This document shows positions 1 through 7,222 of a stretch of DNA of 17,362 bases, piece after piece (the first letter of the stretch is position 1; each line of letters opens with the position of its first letter). The notes under the pieces are model-generated. The model had not been told where the DNA came from and ran no database searches. It worked only from the letters and a program-made list of their open reading frames with translations. A program made the translations under genes and the position numbers. The stretch spans positions 1 through 17,362 of the forward strand of contig DFPL01000257.1 in assembly GCA_002377245.1 (NCBI GenBank), given 5' to 3'. Source of the DNA: Enterobacteriaceae bacterium UBA3516. Lineage in GTDB: Bacteria > Pseudomonadota > Gammaproteobacteria > Enterobacterales > Enterobacteriaceae.

Positions 1-440
1 AAATCCCGTCCGGGGATTTATGGGGATTTATTAATCATATTCGCCCCGCGCTGCGTGATCTCACTGTCGCTAACACGGCGCAATTCCCGCTGACCCTTTC
101 TCCGGTAGAACAGAATGAATACACCCAATTCTACACGGCGAAACCGGTATTTCTTGAGAAGGGGGGGCAACTGAATGATATCGATATCCGGTTAAGTAAA
201 AGCTTAAACGATCACGCTCCCTTCATGCGCTTCACCTGGCAAGGGCAGTGCGTTACGCTGCCCACGATAAAGACACACTTTCCTCAACTAACATTAACCG
301 ATGTGCCGCATGGTCATTCGGAAAATGAGACGACAAGCTATACCTCCGTGGCAGATGCAAACGGGCAAAGCGTTTCGTTTGCTTTTGCCGTCAAACAACC
401 GGACTGTTTGCAGCAGGTTGTCATCGCTTCACGGGACTGA
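1..440 (+). CDS. C-terminal part of an unrecognised protein, probably exported
   Basis: The frame is open from the first complete codon at position 3 to the TGA at 438-440, so the window cuts off the N-terminus and 145 residues are visible. An internal ATG at 225 exists, but the open frame upstream of it reads as ordinary protein, so it is unlikely to be the start. I do not recognise the family. The visible part has no obvious membrane segment. It has two cysteines, one in a GQC stretch and one in a PDC stretch near the C-terminus, which could form a disulfide if the protein is periplasmic. The next gene begins 14 nt downstream on the same strand and encodes a secreted protein, so the two are probably co-transcribed. 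Open frame and gene-like composition are observed; export is inferred from the neighbour and the cysteines. Confidence 0.6.
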   Translation, partial: IPSGDLWGFINHIRPALRDLTVANTAQFPLTLSPVEQNEYTQFYTAKPVFLEKGGQLNDIDIRLSKSLNDHAPFMRFTWQGQCVTLPTIKTHFPQLTLTDVPHGHSENETTSYTSVADANGQSVSFAFAVKQPDCLQQVVIASRD

Positions 441-454
441 ATGATTAAGACACT

Positions 455-1021
455 ATGAATACAATGAACACACGCACCGTCGCCTCGGCCATGGTATTTG
501 CCGGGCTCTCTTTTTTTGCCGCCCTGGCCCCGGCTTCGGCGAACAACCCATATCCAGGGTCGGCAATGCCTCTCAGTAAAGCCGATTTTTCACTCAGCAT
601 TAACGGCCAGTCCATTGCACTGGGAGATAAGTGGGATGAAGACGTACAGTCGCGCCTGGGACCGTCTCTGAGCGATAACTTTGTTGGCGACGTGGTCTTT
701 GATGATGAAAGCTATAAGTTCTATCAGCATCATTATGAAGAGTGGGATCTCTATACGTCGAATCTATGGTGGGATAAAGCAGACCGCGACGTTGATGATT
801 ATATCGTCGCGCAGATTACCTTCTCATCAACAGCCATGAAAACGCATCGTGGGGCCTTTATCGGCATGTCGGTTGAGGACATTAAAAAGCGTTACGGTGA
901 AGGTCAGCATCAGCAGAACGATGACGGTGAATGGCTGTTTTACCTGTTGGGTAAAAAACGCCTCTCTTTTGATATTGCGGCCGGTAAAATTACCGCTGTC
1001 ACCCTGAGCTATGACAACTGA
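455..1021 (+). CDS. Secreted (periplasmic) protein of unknown function, 188 aa
   Basis: The N-terminus is a clear Sec signal peptide: a short polar start, a hydrophobic stretch at about residues 12-25 and an ALAPASA-type cleavage site before NNPYPG. The mature protein is acidic, rich in Asp, Tyr and Trp, and has no membrane segment, so it is probably periplasmic. Two segments resemble each other, one around GQSIALGDKWDEDVQSRLG and a later one around GMSVEDIKKRYGE. Both have a Gly/Leu turn, an acidic helix and a terminal L/Y-G, loosely reminiscent of the small SmpA/BLIP-like repeat fold. That similarity is by eye only. The start at 455 has a weak AAGA upstream; an in-frame ATG at 464 is an alternative. 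It lies 14 nt after the preceding partial gene and is convergent with the channel gene. I cannot assign a function. Confidence 0.75.
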   Translation: MNTMNTRTVASAMVFAGLSFFAALAPASANNPYPGSAMPLSKADFSLSINGQSIALGDKWDEDVQSRLGPSLSDNFVGDVVFDDESYKFYQHHYEEWDLYTSNLWWDKADRDVDDYIVAQITFSSTAMKTHRGAFIGMSVEDIKKRYGEGQHQQNDDGEWLFYLLGKKRLSFDIAAGKITAVTLSYDN

Positions 1022-1065
1022 CGAGGTTTACAGGCGAAAAAGTTTAATCAGGTTCGCGACGTGAA

Positions 1066-1099
1066 GGGTGGTGGCCCCCATCAGCCACCACATCTTCTC
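1066..1099. terminator. Weak hairpin between convergent genes
   Basis: GTGGTGGC (1068-1075) and GCCACCAC (1084-1091) form an 8-bp stem with an 8-nt loop, and flanking bases can extend it imperfectly. There is no adjacent T-run on the plus strand. On the minus strand a short T-run appears only about 20 nt beyond the stem. Its position between convergent genes fits a bidirectional terminator, but the signal is weak. Confidence 0.3.
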
Positions 1100-1103
1100 A
1101 CCT

Positions 1104-2213
1104 TTAGAAATTGCTGGCCGAGCGTAATGCCCCGGACTCGGGCGTCACTCTCAGCGGAGAGCGCACGATCAGCGAAGGCAGGGCCAACTCAATATCCTGC
1201 TCTGCAAGGCTTTCAATAATGCGGATATTAATTTCCTGCTGCACATCCATATATTTATTGTAATCGGCGGTATTAACGATATGGACAACCTCATAGGTTA
1301 ACCGGTCTTTATTGAAGTCCAGTAAATGCGCGCGATCGAATTTTGTTTCGCCGACTTCCGTAACGATTTTTTTCACCAGATCGCCAATAATGCGTAATTT
1401 CTCCGGTGGGGTGGTTATCGAGACGCCGAAAGTAAACACAATGCGGCGTGTCTGCATACGCTTATAGTTATGAATGGTCTGTTGCAATAACTGCGCGTTA
1501 GCACACACAATTTGCTCACCACTGAGGCTACGGATACGGGTGGTTTTCAGGCCAATATGCTCAATGGTCCCCGCCACGTCATTAAAGACCACAAAATCGC
1601 CAATCTCGAAAGGCTTATCAAAACCAATTGAGAGCGAGGCAAACACATCGCTCAGCACGGTCTGGACGGCAAGCGCGATGGCGATACCCCCAACACCGAG
1701 ACTGGCGATCAGGGCGGTAATATCCACACCCGCATTAGCCAGCACCGAGAGCAGCATAATTGCCCAGACGAAAGTGCGTAATATCATGCCCAGTATGACC
1801 AGCGTTACCGGGTTTTTACTGGTGCCTGGCGAATAAAGTAAATGACGCATCCAGGACTGCACACCCTGATCGAGCCAAATAGCCATTTGAATGGCGAAGA
1901 CCACAAACCAGGCGTGGGAGATGGTGGAAAACAGGCGCTCAGGCAACGCGACAAAACGCAGACTGAAAAGAAAAGCAGCAAATAACATGAGGAGCTTACT
2001 GGTTTTTTTCAGCATATCAAACGCAACTGAACCCAGTCGCTCAATTCTGGCATTATTTTTACCCGCACGATGAATGGTCTTATAAAGCAGCGTCAGCAAG
2101 CGGTTCGTCACCCAATACGTGATGATGGTGATGAAAAATACAATCGCCAGATTGATCCAAAATGTGGGCGACATTAATACCGAAATAATGTTCAGTTGTA
2201 ACAGATAAGCCAT
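1104..2213 (-). CDS. MscS-family mechanosensitive ion channel, 369 aa
   Basis: This is an inner-membrane channel of the small-conductance mechanosensitive family, which releases osmolytes when membrane tension rises on hypo-osmotic shock. Hydrophobic segments lie at about residues 16-36, 72-90, 98-116, 138-158 and 165-190. The last is the pore helix, with the family's Gly/Ala-rich face (SLGVGGIAIALAVQ) followed by the kinked VLSDVFASLSIGFDKPFEIGD stretch leading into the beta domain. The cytoplasmic C-terminal domain follows. At 369 residues with about five membrane segments it is larger than three-helix MscS (286 aa) and nearer in size to the YnaI/YbdG type; I do not assign a symbol. The start is supported by a strong GGGGAGGT ribosome binding site on the minus strand (about 2217-2224). 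A sigma-S-like -10 lies about 35 nt upstream of the start codon. Confidence 0.9.
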   Translation of the reverse strand: MAYLLQLNIISVLMSPTFWINLAIVFFITIITYWVTNRLLTLLYKTIHRAGKNNARIERLGSVAFDMLKKTSKLLMLFAAFLFSLRFVALPERLFSTISHAWFVVFAIQMAIWLDQGVQSWMRHLLYSPGTSKNPVTLVILGMILRTFVWAIMLLSVLANAGVDITALIASLGVGGIAIALAVQTVLSDVFASLSIGFDKPFEIGDFVVFNDVAGTIEHIGLKTTRIRSLSGEQIVCANAQLLQQTIHNYKRMQTRRIVFTFGVSITTPPEKLRIIGDLVKKIVTEVGETKFDRAHLLDFNKDRLTYEVVHIVNTADYNKYMDVQQEINIRIIESLAEQDIELALPSLIVRSPLRVTPESGALRSASNF

Positions 2214-2245
2214 TCTACCTCCCCGATGTGTGATTACAGAGGTTC

Positions 2246-2252
2246 AGTATAG
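2246..2252 (-). promoter_or_regulatory. Sigma-S-like -10 element upstream of the MscS-type gene
   Basis: Read on the minus strand the bases are CTATACT followed by GAA, matching the sigma-S-preferred -10 with C at -13. No convincing -35 is present 16-18 nt upstream, which is also typical of sigma-S promoters. E. coli mscS and mscL are known to be raised by RpoS, so the assignment is biologically reasonable. Confidence 0.45.
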
Positions 2253-2306
2253 ACACTCAGGATCTTTGACGAGCTCAGGGCAGGAATTCAGACAGTAAAT
2301 TCGGAA

Positions 2307-2337
2307 CAATAAGATGGCGCAATAAGACGGCGCAATT
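2307..2337. repeat. Tandem 13-bp direct repeat, about 2.4 copies
   Basis: Positions 2307-2319 (CAATAAGATGGCG) and 2320-2332 (CAATAAGACGGCG) are adjacent copies with one mismatch, followed by a partial third copy (CAATT, 2333-2337). It lies in the intergenic region upstream of both the divergent channel gene and the amidotransferase gene. A role as an operator or as a slippage product cannot be told apart from sequence. Confidence 0.6.
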
Positions 2338-2501
2338 GCCCGCGGTAAATGCCACACGTGGTCATGAAGTATCATGTAACGTAAAAATCGCGCATCGCGA
2401 TCGCATCTGCGCACATAAGTAAATCCTTAGCCTGGTATTTTTGGGTATGCTGAATACAGAGCTTGATGATTTTCGCTTACGATAAAGGATGGATCTCTGC
2501 T

Positions 2502-3203
2502 ATGAAGACTGCCGTTGTATTTCGACATGTTCCTTTTGAAGATTTGGACTCTCTGAGCGAGACCTTACTGGCTAAGGGGTACCGCTGGCGCTGTATTGAT
2601 ACTCCCGTCCAGTCCCTCGCATCCTTTGATGCGCTCAAGGACGATCTGCTGATCGTCCTGGGTGGGCCTGTCGGCGTTTACGAACAGCATCTCTACCCGT
2701 TCCTGGAGACAGAACTGCGCATTATTCGCGAGCGTTTAGCGGCCAAAAAACCGGTGCTGGGCATCTGTCTTGGCGCACAAATGATTGCCACAGCCCTGGG
2801 TGCCCGTGTCAGCGCGATGGGCAAAAAAGAGATAGGTTATGCGCCCATTACCCTGCACACTGGCGCACCGGCGTACTTTGCGCCGCTCGATAATCTTCCG
2901 GTGCTGCACTGGCACGGTGACCAGTTTGAGATTCCGCAGAGTGCAATCCTGCTTGCCAGTAGCGACGTCTGTGAAAACCAGGCGTTCAGCGTCGACAATT
3001 ACGCGCTGGGTTTCCAGTTCCATCTGGAAGTGACCGCTTCCGCCCTGGAAAGCTGGCTGGTGGGCCACGCCAGTGAATTGAGCCAGGCAGGCATCGATCC
3101 GCGCACCCTACGCGAAGAGGCGACCCGTTACAGCGCCAAACTCTCCAGCGCAGCGCGCCAGGTCGTGGGACACTGGCTGGATGATCTTCCCGTGACACCG
3201 TAA
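2502..3203 (+). CDS. Class I glutamine amidotransferase (GMP synthase-like, YfeJ-type), 233 aa
   Basis: This is a stand-alone class I glutamine amidotransferase domain, which hydrolyses glutamine to release ammonia or acts as a related gamma-glutamyl hydrolase. Its catalytic triad is intact: the nucleophile Cys89 in GICLGAQ, and His174 and Glu176 in FQFHLE. The oxyanion strand GGPVGVYE is at about residues 54-61. It resembles the YfeJ-type proteins annotated as GMP synthase-like, but it has no ATP-pyrophosphatase domain, so it is not GuaA. The ATG at 2502 is preferred over an upstream TTG at 2463: it has purine-rich GGA/AAGGA upstream and starts directly at the first beta strand (MKTAVVF). 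It is convergent with the sigma-54 activator gene, with stop codons only 2 nt apart. The acceptor substrate is unknown. Confidence 0.85.
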   Translation: MKTAVVFRHVPFEDLDSLSETLLAKGYRWRCIDTPVQSLASFDALKDDLLIVLGGPVGVYEQHLYPFLETELRIIRERLAAKKPVLGICLGAQMIATALGARVSAMGKKEIGYAPITLHTGAPAYFAPLDNLPVLHWHGDQFEIPQSAILLASSDVCENQAFSVDNYALGFQFHLEVTASALESWLVGHASELSQAGIDPRTLREEATRYSAKLSSAARQVVGHWLDDLPVTP

Positions 3204-3205
3204 CT

Positions 3206-4969
3206 TCAGCCCGCCGTCTGCCGTTTTTCCAGACGGCGATACAAGGTACTGCGTGAAATGCCCAGTTTTTTTGCCGCAAGGCTCATATTTCCCAGCGCCT
3301 CCTGGATGGCCTTTTCTTCCACGGGCGCGGCGGGGACGATGACCGGCGGGCTGGAGGGCAAAGGCTCGCCAGGCAGATCTCCGGGTAGGATATGACATCC
3401 ATCATCTGCCAGCGCCATGAGTACCCGCAGCTGGCTTATCAACTGCCGCACATTACCCGGCCAGGGGCGGCGGGCCAGTGCGGATACCGCCTCGTCCGTC
3501 AGAACCAACCCGCGCGTGGCTGCACCCAGTTCACGCCATAATGTCCGAATAAAGTTGTCGATATGCGGCCACTCCCGCAGCGGCGGGATTCGGTGCTGAA
3601 ACTCCTGTATGCGATAAAGCAGGTCCTCACGAAAAGCCCCGGATTGCACCCTCGCTGCCAGATCCTGATGGGTGGCGCATACCAGCGCAAAATTAACGTT
3701 CCAGGTGGTGTTTGAACCGAGCGGAGTGACCTTCTTCTCCTGGAGAACCCGTAGCAAACGCGTTTGCAGGCTGAGCGGCATGTCGCCAATTTCATCCAGG
3801 AACAGAATCCCGCCGTCGGCTTCACGGCACTTGCCGATATACCCTTTCGGATTGGCCCCGGTGAAGGCGCCGGGAACGTAGCCGAACAGTTCGGACTCAA
3901 TCAGATTTTCCGGTAACGCCGCACAGTTAATGGCGACGAAATTGCCCTTGTGCCACTGGCTCTTGCCATAAAGTTCACGGGCAAGGTGCTCCTTCCCACA
4001 GCCTGTTTCACCGGTAATGCACAGGGAAATCCCGGCATTGAGTATTCGCAACGCTTTCTCTTTTTCGGGTGACACGCCGGCAGGCGGCGCGATACCACGA
4101 CCGCTGTAGCGGCGCTCTGGGGGCGTCTGGCGCACAAAATAGCGCTGACGGTTCGCGGCATCGAGGGTCATTTGCCCGGCTTGCAGCGTGGCGCCAGGAA
4201 ACAACGCATGGAGATCTGTCGCGCCAAAGTGTCCCGCCGTTAATGAAAAGGCATCCATCGCCAGTTTGTTTGCGCCAAGCAGGGTGTCATCTTCAAAGAT
4301 AAGCAGCAGTTCGTGGGCAGTGTTAAGTACATTTGCATCCTGATGCAGACTTAATAACCAGCGTCGGGCACCCACTGCGCTGGAGGTCCAGGCATGCTCA
4401 ATTTCGCAGACGGCGCGGCGAATAAAAGCCGCTGCATCGTGGCGAGGAAGGTGTGCAGGCGTGGAGATATCCAATACCCCTGCAATTTTGCCGTCCGGGC
4501 GGAACACCGGTGAAGCAGAGCAAAACAGCCCGGCATTTCGGCTGAGGTAGTGTTCGCCGCCGGAAACTTCACAATGGCGTTGCAGGGCCAGCGCCGTACC
4601 AATGGCGTTCGTCCCCCGCGCATGCTCCCCCCACAGGTTTCCAGGGGCGAGGGCATAGCGTTGCGCTTTATGCAGGAAGTCCGAATTACCGTGCGTTTCC
4701 AGAACCAGCCCGGCGGCATCTGACATCACCATAATCGCGGGGTGGCTGGCAAGATCCGGCCGCAGGCGCGAGAGCAGAGGGGCCACCAGTTGGCTAATCC
4801 AGGCATTTTCCGCCCGGGCATCTTTCAACAGCGACGTGGCCACCCAGGGTTGAGTGTCATCATCGCGTGTCAGTCCATAGTTCAGGCTGCGCTGCCAGGA
4901 GTCTTCCAGTTGACAGGGTAATCCGACGTTGTGCTGGATAAGGGCCGAAGACAGAGGGCGTTGTGGCAT
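3206..4969 (-). CDS. AcoR-like sigma-54-dependent transcriptional activator, 587 aa
   Basis: This is a bacterial enhancer-binding protein with the AcoR/DhaR layout. A GAF-type sensor covers about residues 60-200, followed by a second, less clear sensory region to about 290. The AAA+ domain has Walker A GETGCGKE (320-327), the sigma-54-contacting GAFTGA loop (367-372), Walker B GGILFLDEIGD (DE at 392-393) and the PGNVRQL arginine region (about 504-510). A Fis-type helix-turn-helix lies at about 553-583. All catalytic motifs look intact, so it should activate sigma-54 promoters. The ATG at 4969 has GGAG 6 nt upstream. It is divergent from an aldehyde dehydrogenase gene whose upstream region holds a sigma-54 promoter, making that gene the obvious target. 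AcoR itself responds to acetoin, but no acetoin dehydrogenase genes are present here, so the ligand is open; an aldehyde or alcohol is plausible. Confidence 0.9.
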   Translation of the reverse strand: MPQRPLSSALIQHNVGLPCQLEDSWQRSLNYGLTRDDDTQPWVATSLLKDARAENAWISQLVAPLLSRLRPDLASHPAIMVMSDAAGLVLETHGNSDFLHKAQRYALAPGNLWGEHARGTNAIGTALALQRHCEVSGGEHYLSRNAGLFCSASPVFRPDGKIAGVLDISTPAHLPRHDAAAFIRRAVCEIEHAWTSSAVGARRWLLSLHQDANVLNTAHELLLIFEDDTLLGANKLAMDAFSLTAGHFGATDLHALFPGATLQAGQMTLDAANRQRYFVRQTPPERRYSGRGIAPPAGVSPEKEKALRILNAGISLCITGETGCGKEHLARELYGKSQWHKGNFVAINCAALPENLIESELFGYVPGAFTGANPKGYIGKCREADGGILFLDEIGDMPLSLQTRLLRVLQEKKVTPLGSNTTWNVNFALVCATHQDLAARVQSGAFREDLLYRIQEFQHRIPPLREWPHIDNFIRTLWRELGAATRGLVLTDEAVSALARRPWPGNVRQLISQLRVLMALADDGCHILPGDLPGEPLPSSPPVIVPAAPVEEKAIQEALGNMSLAAKKLGISRSTLYRRLEKRQTAG

Positions 4970-4990
4970 GGCTCACTCCATAAACTGAAA

Positions 4991-5008
4991 TGTTACAAAT
5001 GTGTAGCA
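4991..5008. promoter_or_regulatory. Imperfect inverted repeat, possible second activator site
   Basis: TGTTACA (4991-4997) and TGTAGCA (5002-5008) are inverted with one mismatch around a 4-nt spacer. It lies just beside the stronger repeat at 5014-5034, as expected for paired enhancer sites, but similarity to that site is limited. Confidence 0.3.
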
Positions 5009-5013
5009 TATTG

Positions 5014-5034
5014 GTGTCGCACATGTAGCGACAC
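5014..5034. promoter_or_regulatory. Perfect inverted repeat, candidate enhancer (UAS) for the AcoR-like activator
   Basis: GTGTCGC (5014-5020) and GCGACAC (5028-5034) are perfect inverted arms with a 7-nt spacer. The centre is about 160 bp upstream of the predicted sigma-54 transcription start and about 55 bp upstream of the activator's own start codon. That is a typical enhancer distance and would also allow autoregulation. Confidence 0.6.
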
Positions 5035-5106
5035 ACAACACAGTTCACGAAGAGAATCGTTTCTGATATCGCCTCACCTGGCAGATGGAATCCTGCAGAA
5101 TCTCAT

Positions 5107-5119
5107 TAACGTATTGAAA
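5107..5119 (+). promoter_or_regulatory. IHF-like site between enhancer and sigma-54 promoter
   Basis: TAA-N4-TTGAAA matches the IHF consensus YAA-N4-TTGATW with one mismatch and lies in an AT-rich stretch. It sits between the inverted repeat and the -24 element, where DNA bending would bring the activator to the promoter. Confidence 0.4.
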
Positions 5120-5157
5120 ATAAACGATTTATAAAAATTCGCTGCTCATTGCTTTTT

Positions 5158-5175
5158 TTGGCATAAGAACTGCTT
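5158..5175 (+). promoter_or_regulatory. Sigma-54 (-24/-12) promoter of the aldehyde dehydrogenase gene
   Basis: TTGGCATAAGAACTGCTT has the invariant GG (5160-5161) and GC (5172-5173) exactly 10 nt apart and matches the TTGGCA...TGC(T/A) consensus well. Transcription would start near 5185, giving a leader of about 55 nt. The divergent gene encodes a sigma-54 activator, which strongly supports the call. Confidence 0.8.
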
Positions 5176-5239
5176 ATGTAGAGTGGTACCCACACGCTAC
5201 GAGCCTCACCTGTACCCATAATAAAGAGAGGAACATCTT

Positions 5240-6760
5240 ATGAAATATGTACACCCTGGCCTTGCCGGCGCGAAAGTCTCCTTTAAAAATCGTTATGGCA
5301 ACTATATTGGCGGCGAGTTTGTCGACCCAGTAGAAGGACGCTGGTTCTCCAATACCTCGCCGGTGACCGGGCAGGTTATTGCAGAGTTCCCACGTTCGGG
5401 CGCAGAAGACATTGAAAAAGCCCTCGATGCCGCACATGCCGCCGCCGATGCCTGGGGAAAAACCAGCGCGCAGGAGCGGGGCAATGTGCTGCTGGCTATT
5501 GCCGACCGTATTGAGCAAAACCTTGAGCTATTGGCGCTCACCGAAACCTGGGATAATGGCAAACCGATTCGCGAAACGCTCAATGCAGATCTGCCGCTGG
5601 CGGTGGATCACTTCCGTTATTTCGCCGGGTGTATCCGTGCGCAGGAAGGAACGGCGGCAGAGATCGACAGTACCACCGTGGCCTATCACATTTACGAACC
5701 GCTGGGTGTGGTCGGGCAGATTATCCCCTGGAACTTCCCGCTGCTGATGGCGGCCTGGAAGCTAGCCCCGGCGCTGGCTGCCGGTAACTGCGTGGTACTG
5801 AAACCGGCCGAGCAGACGCCGCTGGGCATTTGTGTGCTAATGGAACTGATTGGCGATCTGCTGCCGAAAGGCGTGTTGAACGTGGTACACGGCTTCGGCA
5901 CCGAAGCTGGCGAGCCGCTGGCACGCAGCAAACGCATTGAGAAAATCGCCTTTACCGGCTCCACGTCGATTGGCCGCCATATCCTCTCCTGTGCAGCGGA
6001 AAACATCATCCCCAGCACCGTTGAACTGGGTGGCAAATCCCCAAACATCTATTTCGAAGATGTGCTGAACGGTGATGAAGGCTATGTGGACAAAGCGATT
6101 GAGGGGGTCGTGCTGGGCTTCTTCAACCAGGGTGAAGTCTGTACCTGTCCGTCTCGCGTGCTGGTGCAGGAATCCATCTATCCGCAGTTCGTGGAAAAGG
6201 TGCTGGCGCGGATGGAAAATATCCGCAAAGGTGACCCCTTTGATACCGATACCATGATCGGGGCGCAGGCTTCCCGCGAGCAGTACGACAAAATTCTCTC
6301 TTACATTGATATCGCGCGTGAAGAGGGCGGTGAAATTATTACCGGCGGCGCCCACGTGGCGCACGGCGATGCGCTGGGTAATGGCTTCTATATTCAGCCC
6401 ACGCTGATTAAAGGCCACAACCAGATGCGTTGCTTCCAGGAGGAGATCTTTGGGCCGGTTATCGGTATTACCACTTTCAAAGATGAAGCCGAGGCGTTGA
6501 AACTGGCGAACGACACTGAATATGGCCTCGGGGCGGGCCTCTGGACGCTGGACATTAACCGCGCATGGCGCATGGGGCGCGGCATCAAAGCCGGTCGCGT
6601 GTGGACCAACTGTTACCACCTTTACCCGGCACACGCTGCGTTTGGCGGCTACAAAAATTCCGGCGTCGGCCGTGAAACGCACAAAATGGCCCTCAGCCAG
6701 TACCAACAAATCAAGAACCTGCTGGTCAGTTATAGCGGGTCAGCGATGGGCTTCTATTAA
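5240..6760 (+). CDS. exaC: NAD-dependent aldehyde dehydrogenase (ExaC/AcoD acetaldehyde dehydrogenase type), 506 aa
   Basis: This cytoplasmic enzyme oxidises short aldehydes, most likely acetaldehyde to acetate, with NAD(P)+. Full-length aldehyde dehydrogenase features are present: PWNFP with Asn165, the cofactor lysine in LKPAEQTP (Lys188), FTGSTSIG (238-245), the general base Glu262 in VELGGKSP, and the nucleophile Cys301 in FFNQGEVCTCPSR. The N-terminus (PGLAGAKVSFKNRYGNYIGGEF) and the 506-residue length fit the ExaC/AcoD group better than AldB, a recognisable relative in E. coli. The symbol rests on remembered family resemblance. The start has AGAGAGGAA 6 nt upstream. The gene stands alone: a sigma-54 promoter and enhancer lie upstream, a divergent activator gene flanks it, and a strong terminator follows. 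No alcohol dehydrogenase or acetoin cleavage genes accompany it. Confidence 0.9.
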   Translation: MKYVHPGLAGAKVSFKNRYGNYIGGEFVDPVEGRWFSNTSPVTGQVIAEFPRSGAEDIEKALDAAHAAADAWGKTSAQERGNVLLAIADRIEQNLELLALTETWDNGKPIRETLNADLPLAVDHFRYFAGCIRAQEGTAAEIDSTTVAYHIYEPLGVVGQIIPWNFPLLMAAWKLAPALAAGNCVVLKPAEQTPLGICVLMELIGDLLPKGVLNVVHGFGTEAGEPLARSKRIEKIAFTGSTSIGRHILSCAAENIIPSTVELGGKSPNIYFEDVLNGDEGYVDKAIEGVVLGFFNQGEVCTCPSRVLVQESIYPQFVEKVLARMENIRKGDPFDTDTMIGAQASREQYDKILSYIDIAREEGGEIITGGAHVAHGDALGNGFYIQPTLIKGHNQMRCFQEEIFGPVIGITTFKDEAEALKLANDTEYGLGAGLWTLDINRAWRMGRGIKAGRVWTNCYHLYPAHAAFGGYKNSGVGRETHKMALSQYQQIKNLLVSYSGSAMGFY

Positions 6761-6791
6761 TCATTCGGCGTGACCTCAGGGAATATCCGAA

Positions 6792-6817
6792 ACGGAGCAG
6801 AAATGCTCCGTTTTTTT
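6792..6817 (+). terminator. Rho-independent terminator after the aldehyde dehydrogenase gene
   Basis: ACGGAGCA (6792-6799) and TGCTCCGT (6804-6811) form a perfect 8-bp stem with a GAAA loop, followed directly by a seven-T run (6811-6817). The aldehyde dehydrogenase transcript is therefore monocistronic. Confidence 0.9.
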
Positions 6818-6938
6818 ATATCCATAATATTGCCTGTAATATTAATGGCTAACACTCTGTTTGCGTTCCGCTTATTATCGCCGTTCCGCTTTGACTATTT
6901 GGTTATGCCAGCTAAGGTTAATTCTTGTATGCGATCGA

Positions 6939-6944
6939 TATAAT
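6939..6944 (+). promoter_or_regulatory. Candidate -10 element for the KGG stress gene
   Basis: TATAAT lies 44 nt upstream of the start codon without a good -35 at 16-18 nt. A strong -10 with a poor -35 fits sigma-S-assisted transcription, which is expected for YciG/YmdF-type genes, but this remains an inference. Confidence 0.4.
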
Positions 6945-6987
6945 ATTTTCGTATCGGTTATTTAATAACATGAACGGGAGACATATT

Positions 6988-7161
6988 ATGGCAGAGCATA
7001 GAGGCGGTTCCGGTAATTTCGCAGAAGACCGGGAAAAAGCATCTGAAGCGGGTAAAAAAGGCGGGCAACACAGCGGCGGGAACTTTAAAAATGACCCGCA
7101 GCGCGCGTCCGAAGCCGGTAAGAAAGGCGGTCAGAGTAGCCAAAGTGGTGGCAAAAAATAG
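6988..7161 (+). CDS. KGG-repeat general stress protein (YciG/YmdF family), 57 aa
   Basis: This is a small, very hydrophilic protein made of two copies of the stress-induced KGG motif: NFAEDREKASEAGKKGG and NFKNDPQRASEAGKKGG. It is close to E. coli YciG and YmdF; the MAEHRGGSGNF start is most like YciG. The biochemical role is not established; family members are induced in stationary phase and stress. The ATG at 6988 is chosen because CGGGAGA lies 6 nt upstream and the family begins with this MA-HRGG sequence, although the frame is open further upstream. In E. coli yciG is followed by yciF and yciE. Here those genes are absent and the gene appears alone, with a weak terminator-like hairpin directly downstream. 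Confidence 0.9.
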   Translation: MAEHRGGSGNFAEDREKASEAGKKGGQHSGGNFKNDPQRASEAGKKGGQSSQSGGKK

Positions 7162-7164
7162 TGC

Positions 7165-7199
7165 GCATCGGCTTAATCAGCCAATGCATAATTATTTTT
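7165..7199 (+). terminator. Weak terminator-like hairpin after the KGG gene
   Basis: GCAT-c-GGCT (7165-7173) pairs with AGCC-a-ATGC (7179-7187) around a 5-nt loop. An AT-rich stretch ending in five Ts follows at 7188-7199. The T-run is displaced by several bases, so partial read-through into the next small ORF is possible. Confidence 0.4.
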
Positions 7200-7222
7200 G
7201 ACACGACTAATATATAAGCGAA

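Noticed and set aside
2463..2501. Upstream TTG start extending the amidotransferase by 13 residues
   Set aside because: The ATG at 2502 begins the first beta strand of the fold and has purine-rich sequence at suitable spacing.
5837..6709. 290-codon open frame antisense to the aldehyde dehydrogenase gene
   Set aside because: It lies wholly inside a well-supported gene and arises from codon bias on the opposite strand. No family motifs or ribosome binding site are visible.
7198..7216. TTGACA followed by TATATA as a sigma-70 promoter for the small ORF
   Set aside because: The two hexamers are only about 7 nt apart and no -10 lies at 16-18 nt. The small ORF's promoter remains unassigned.
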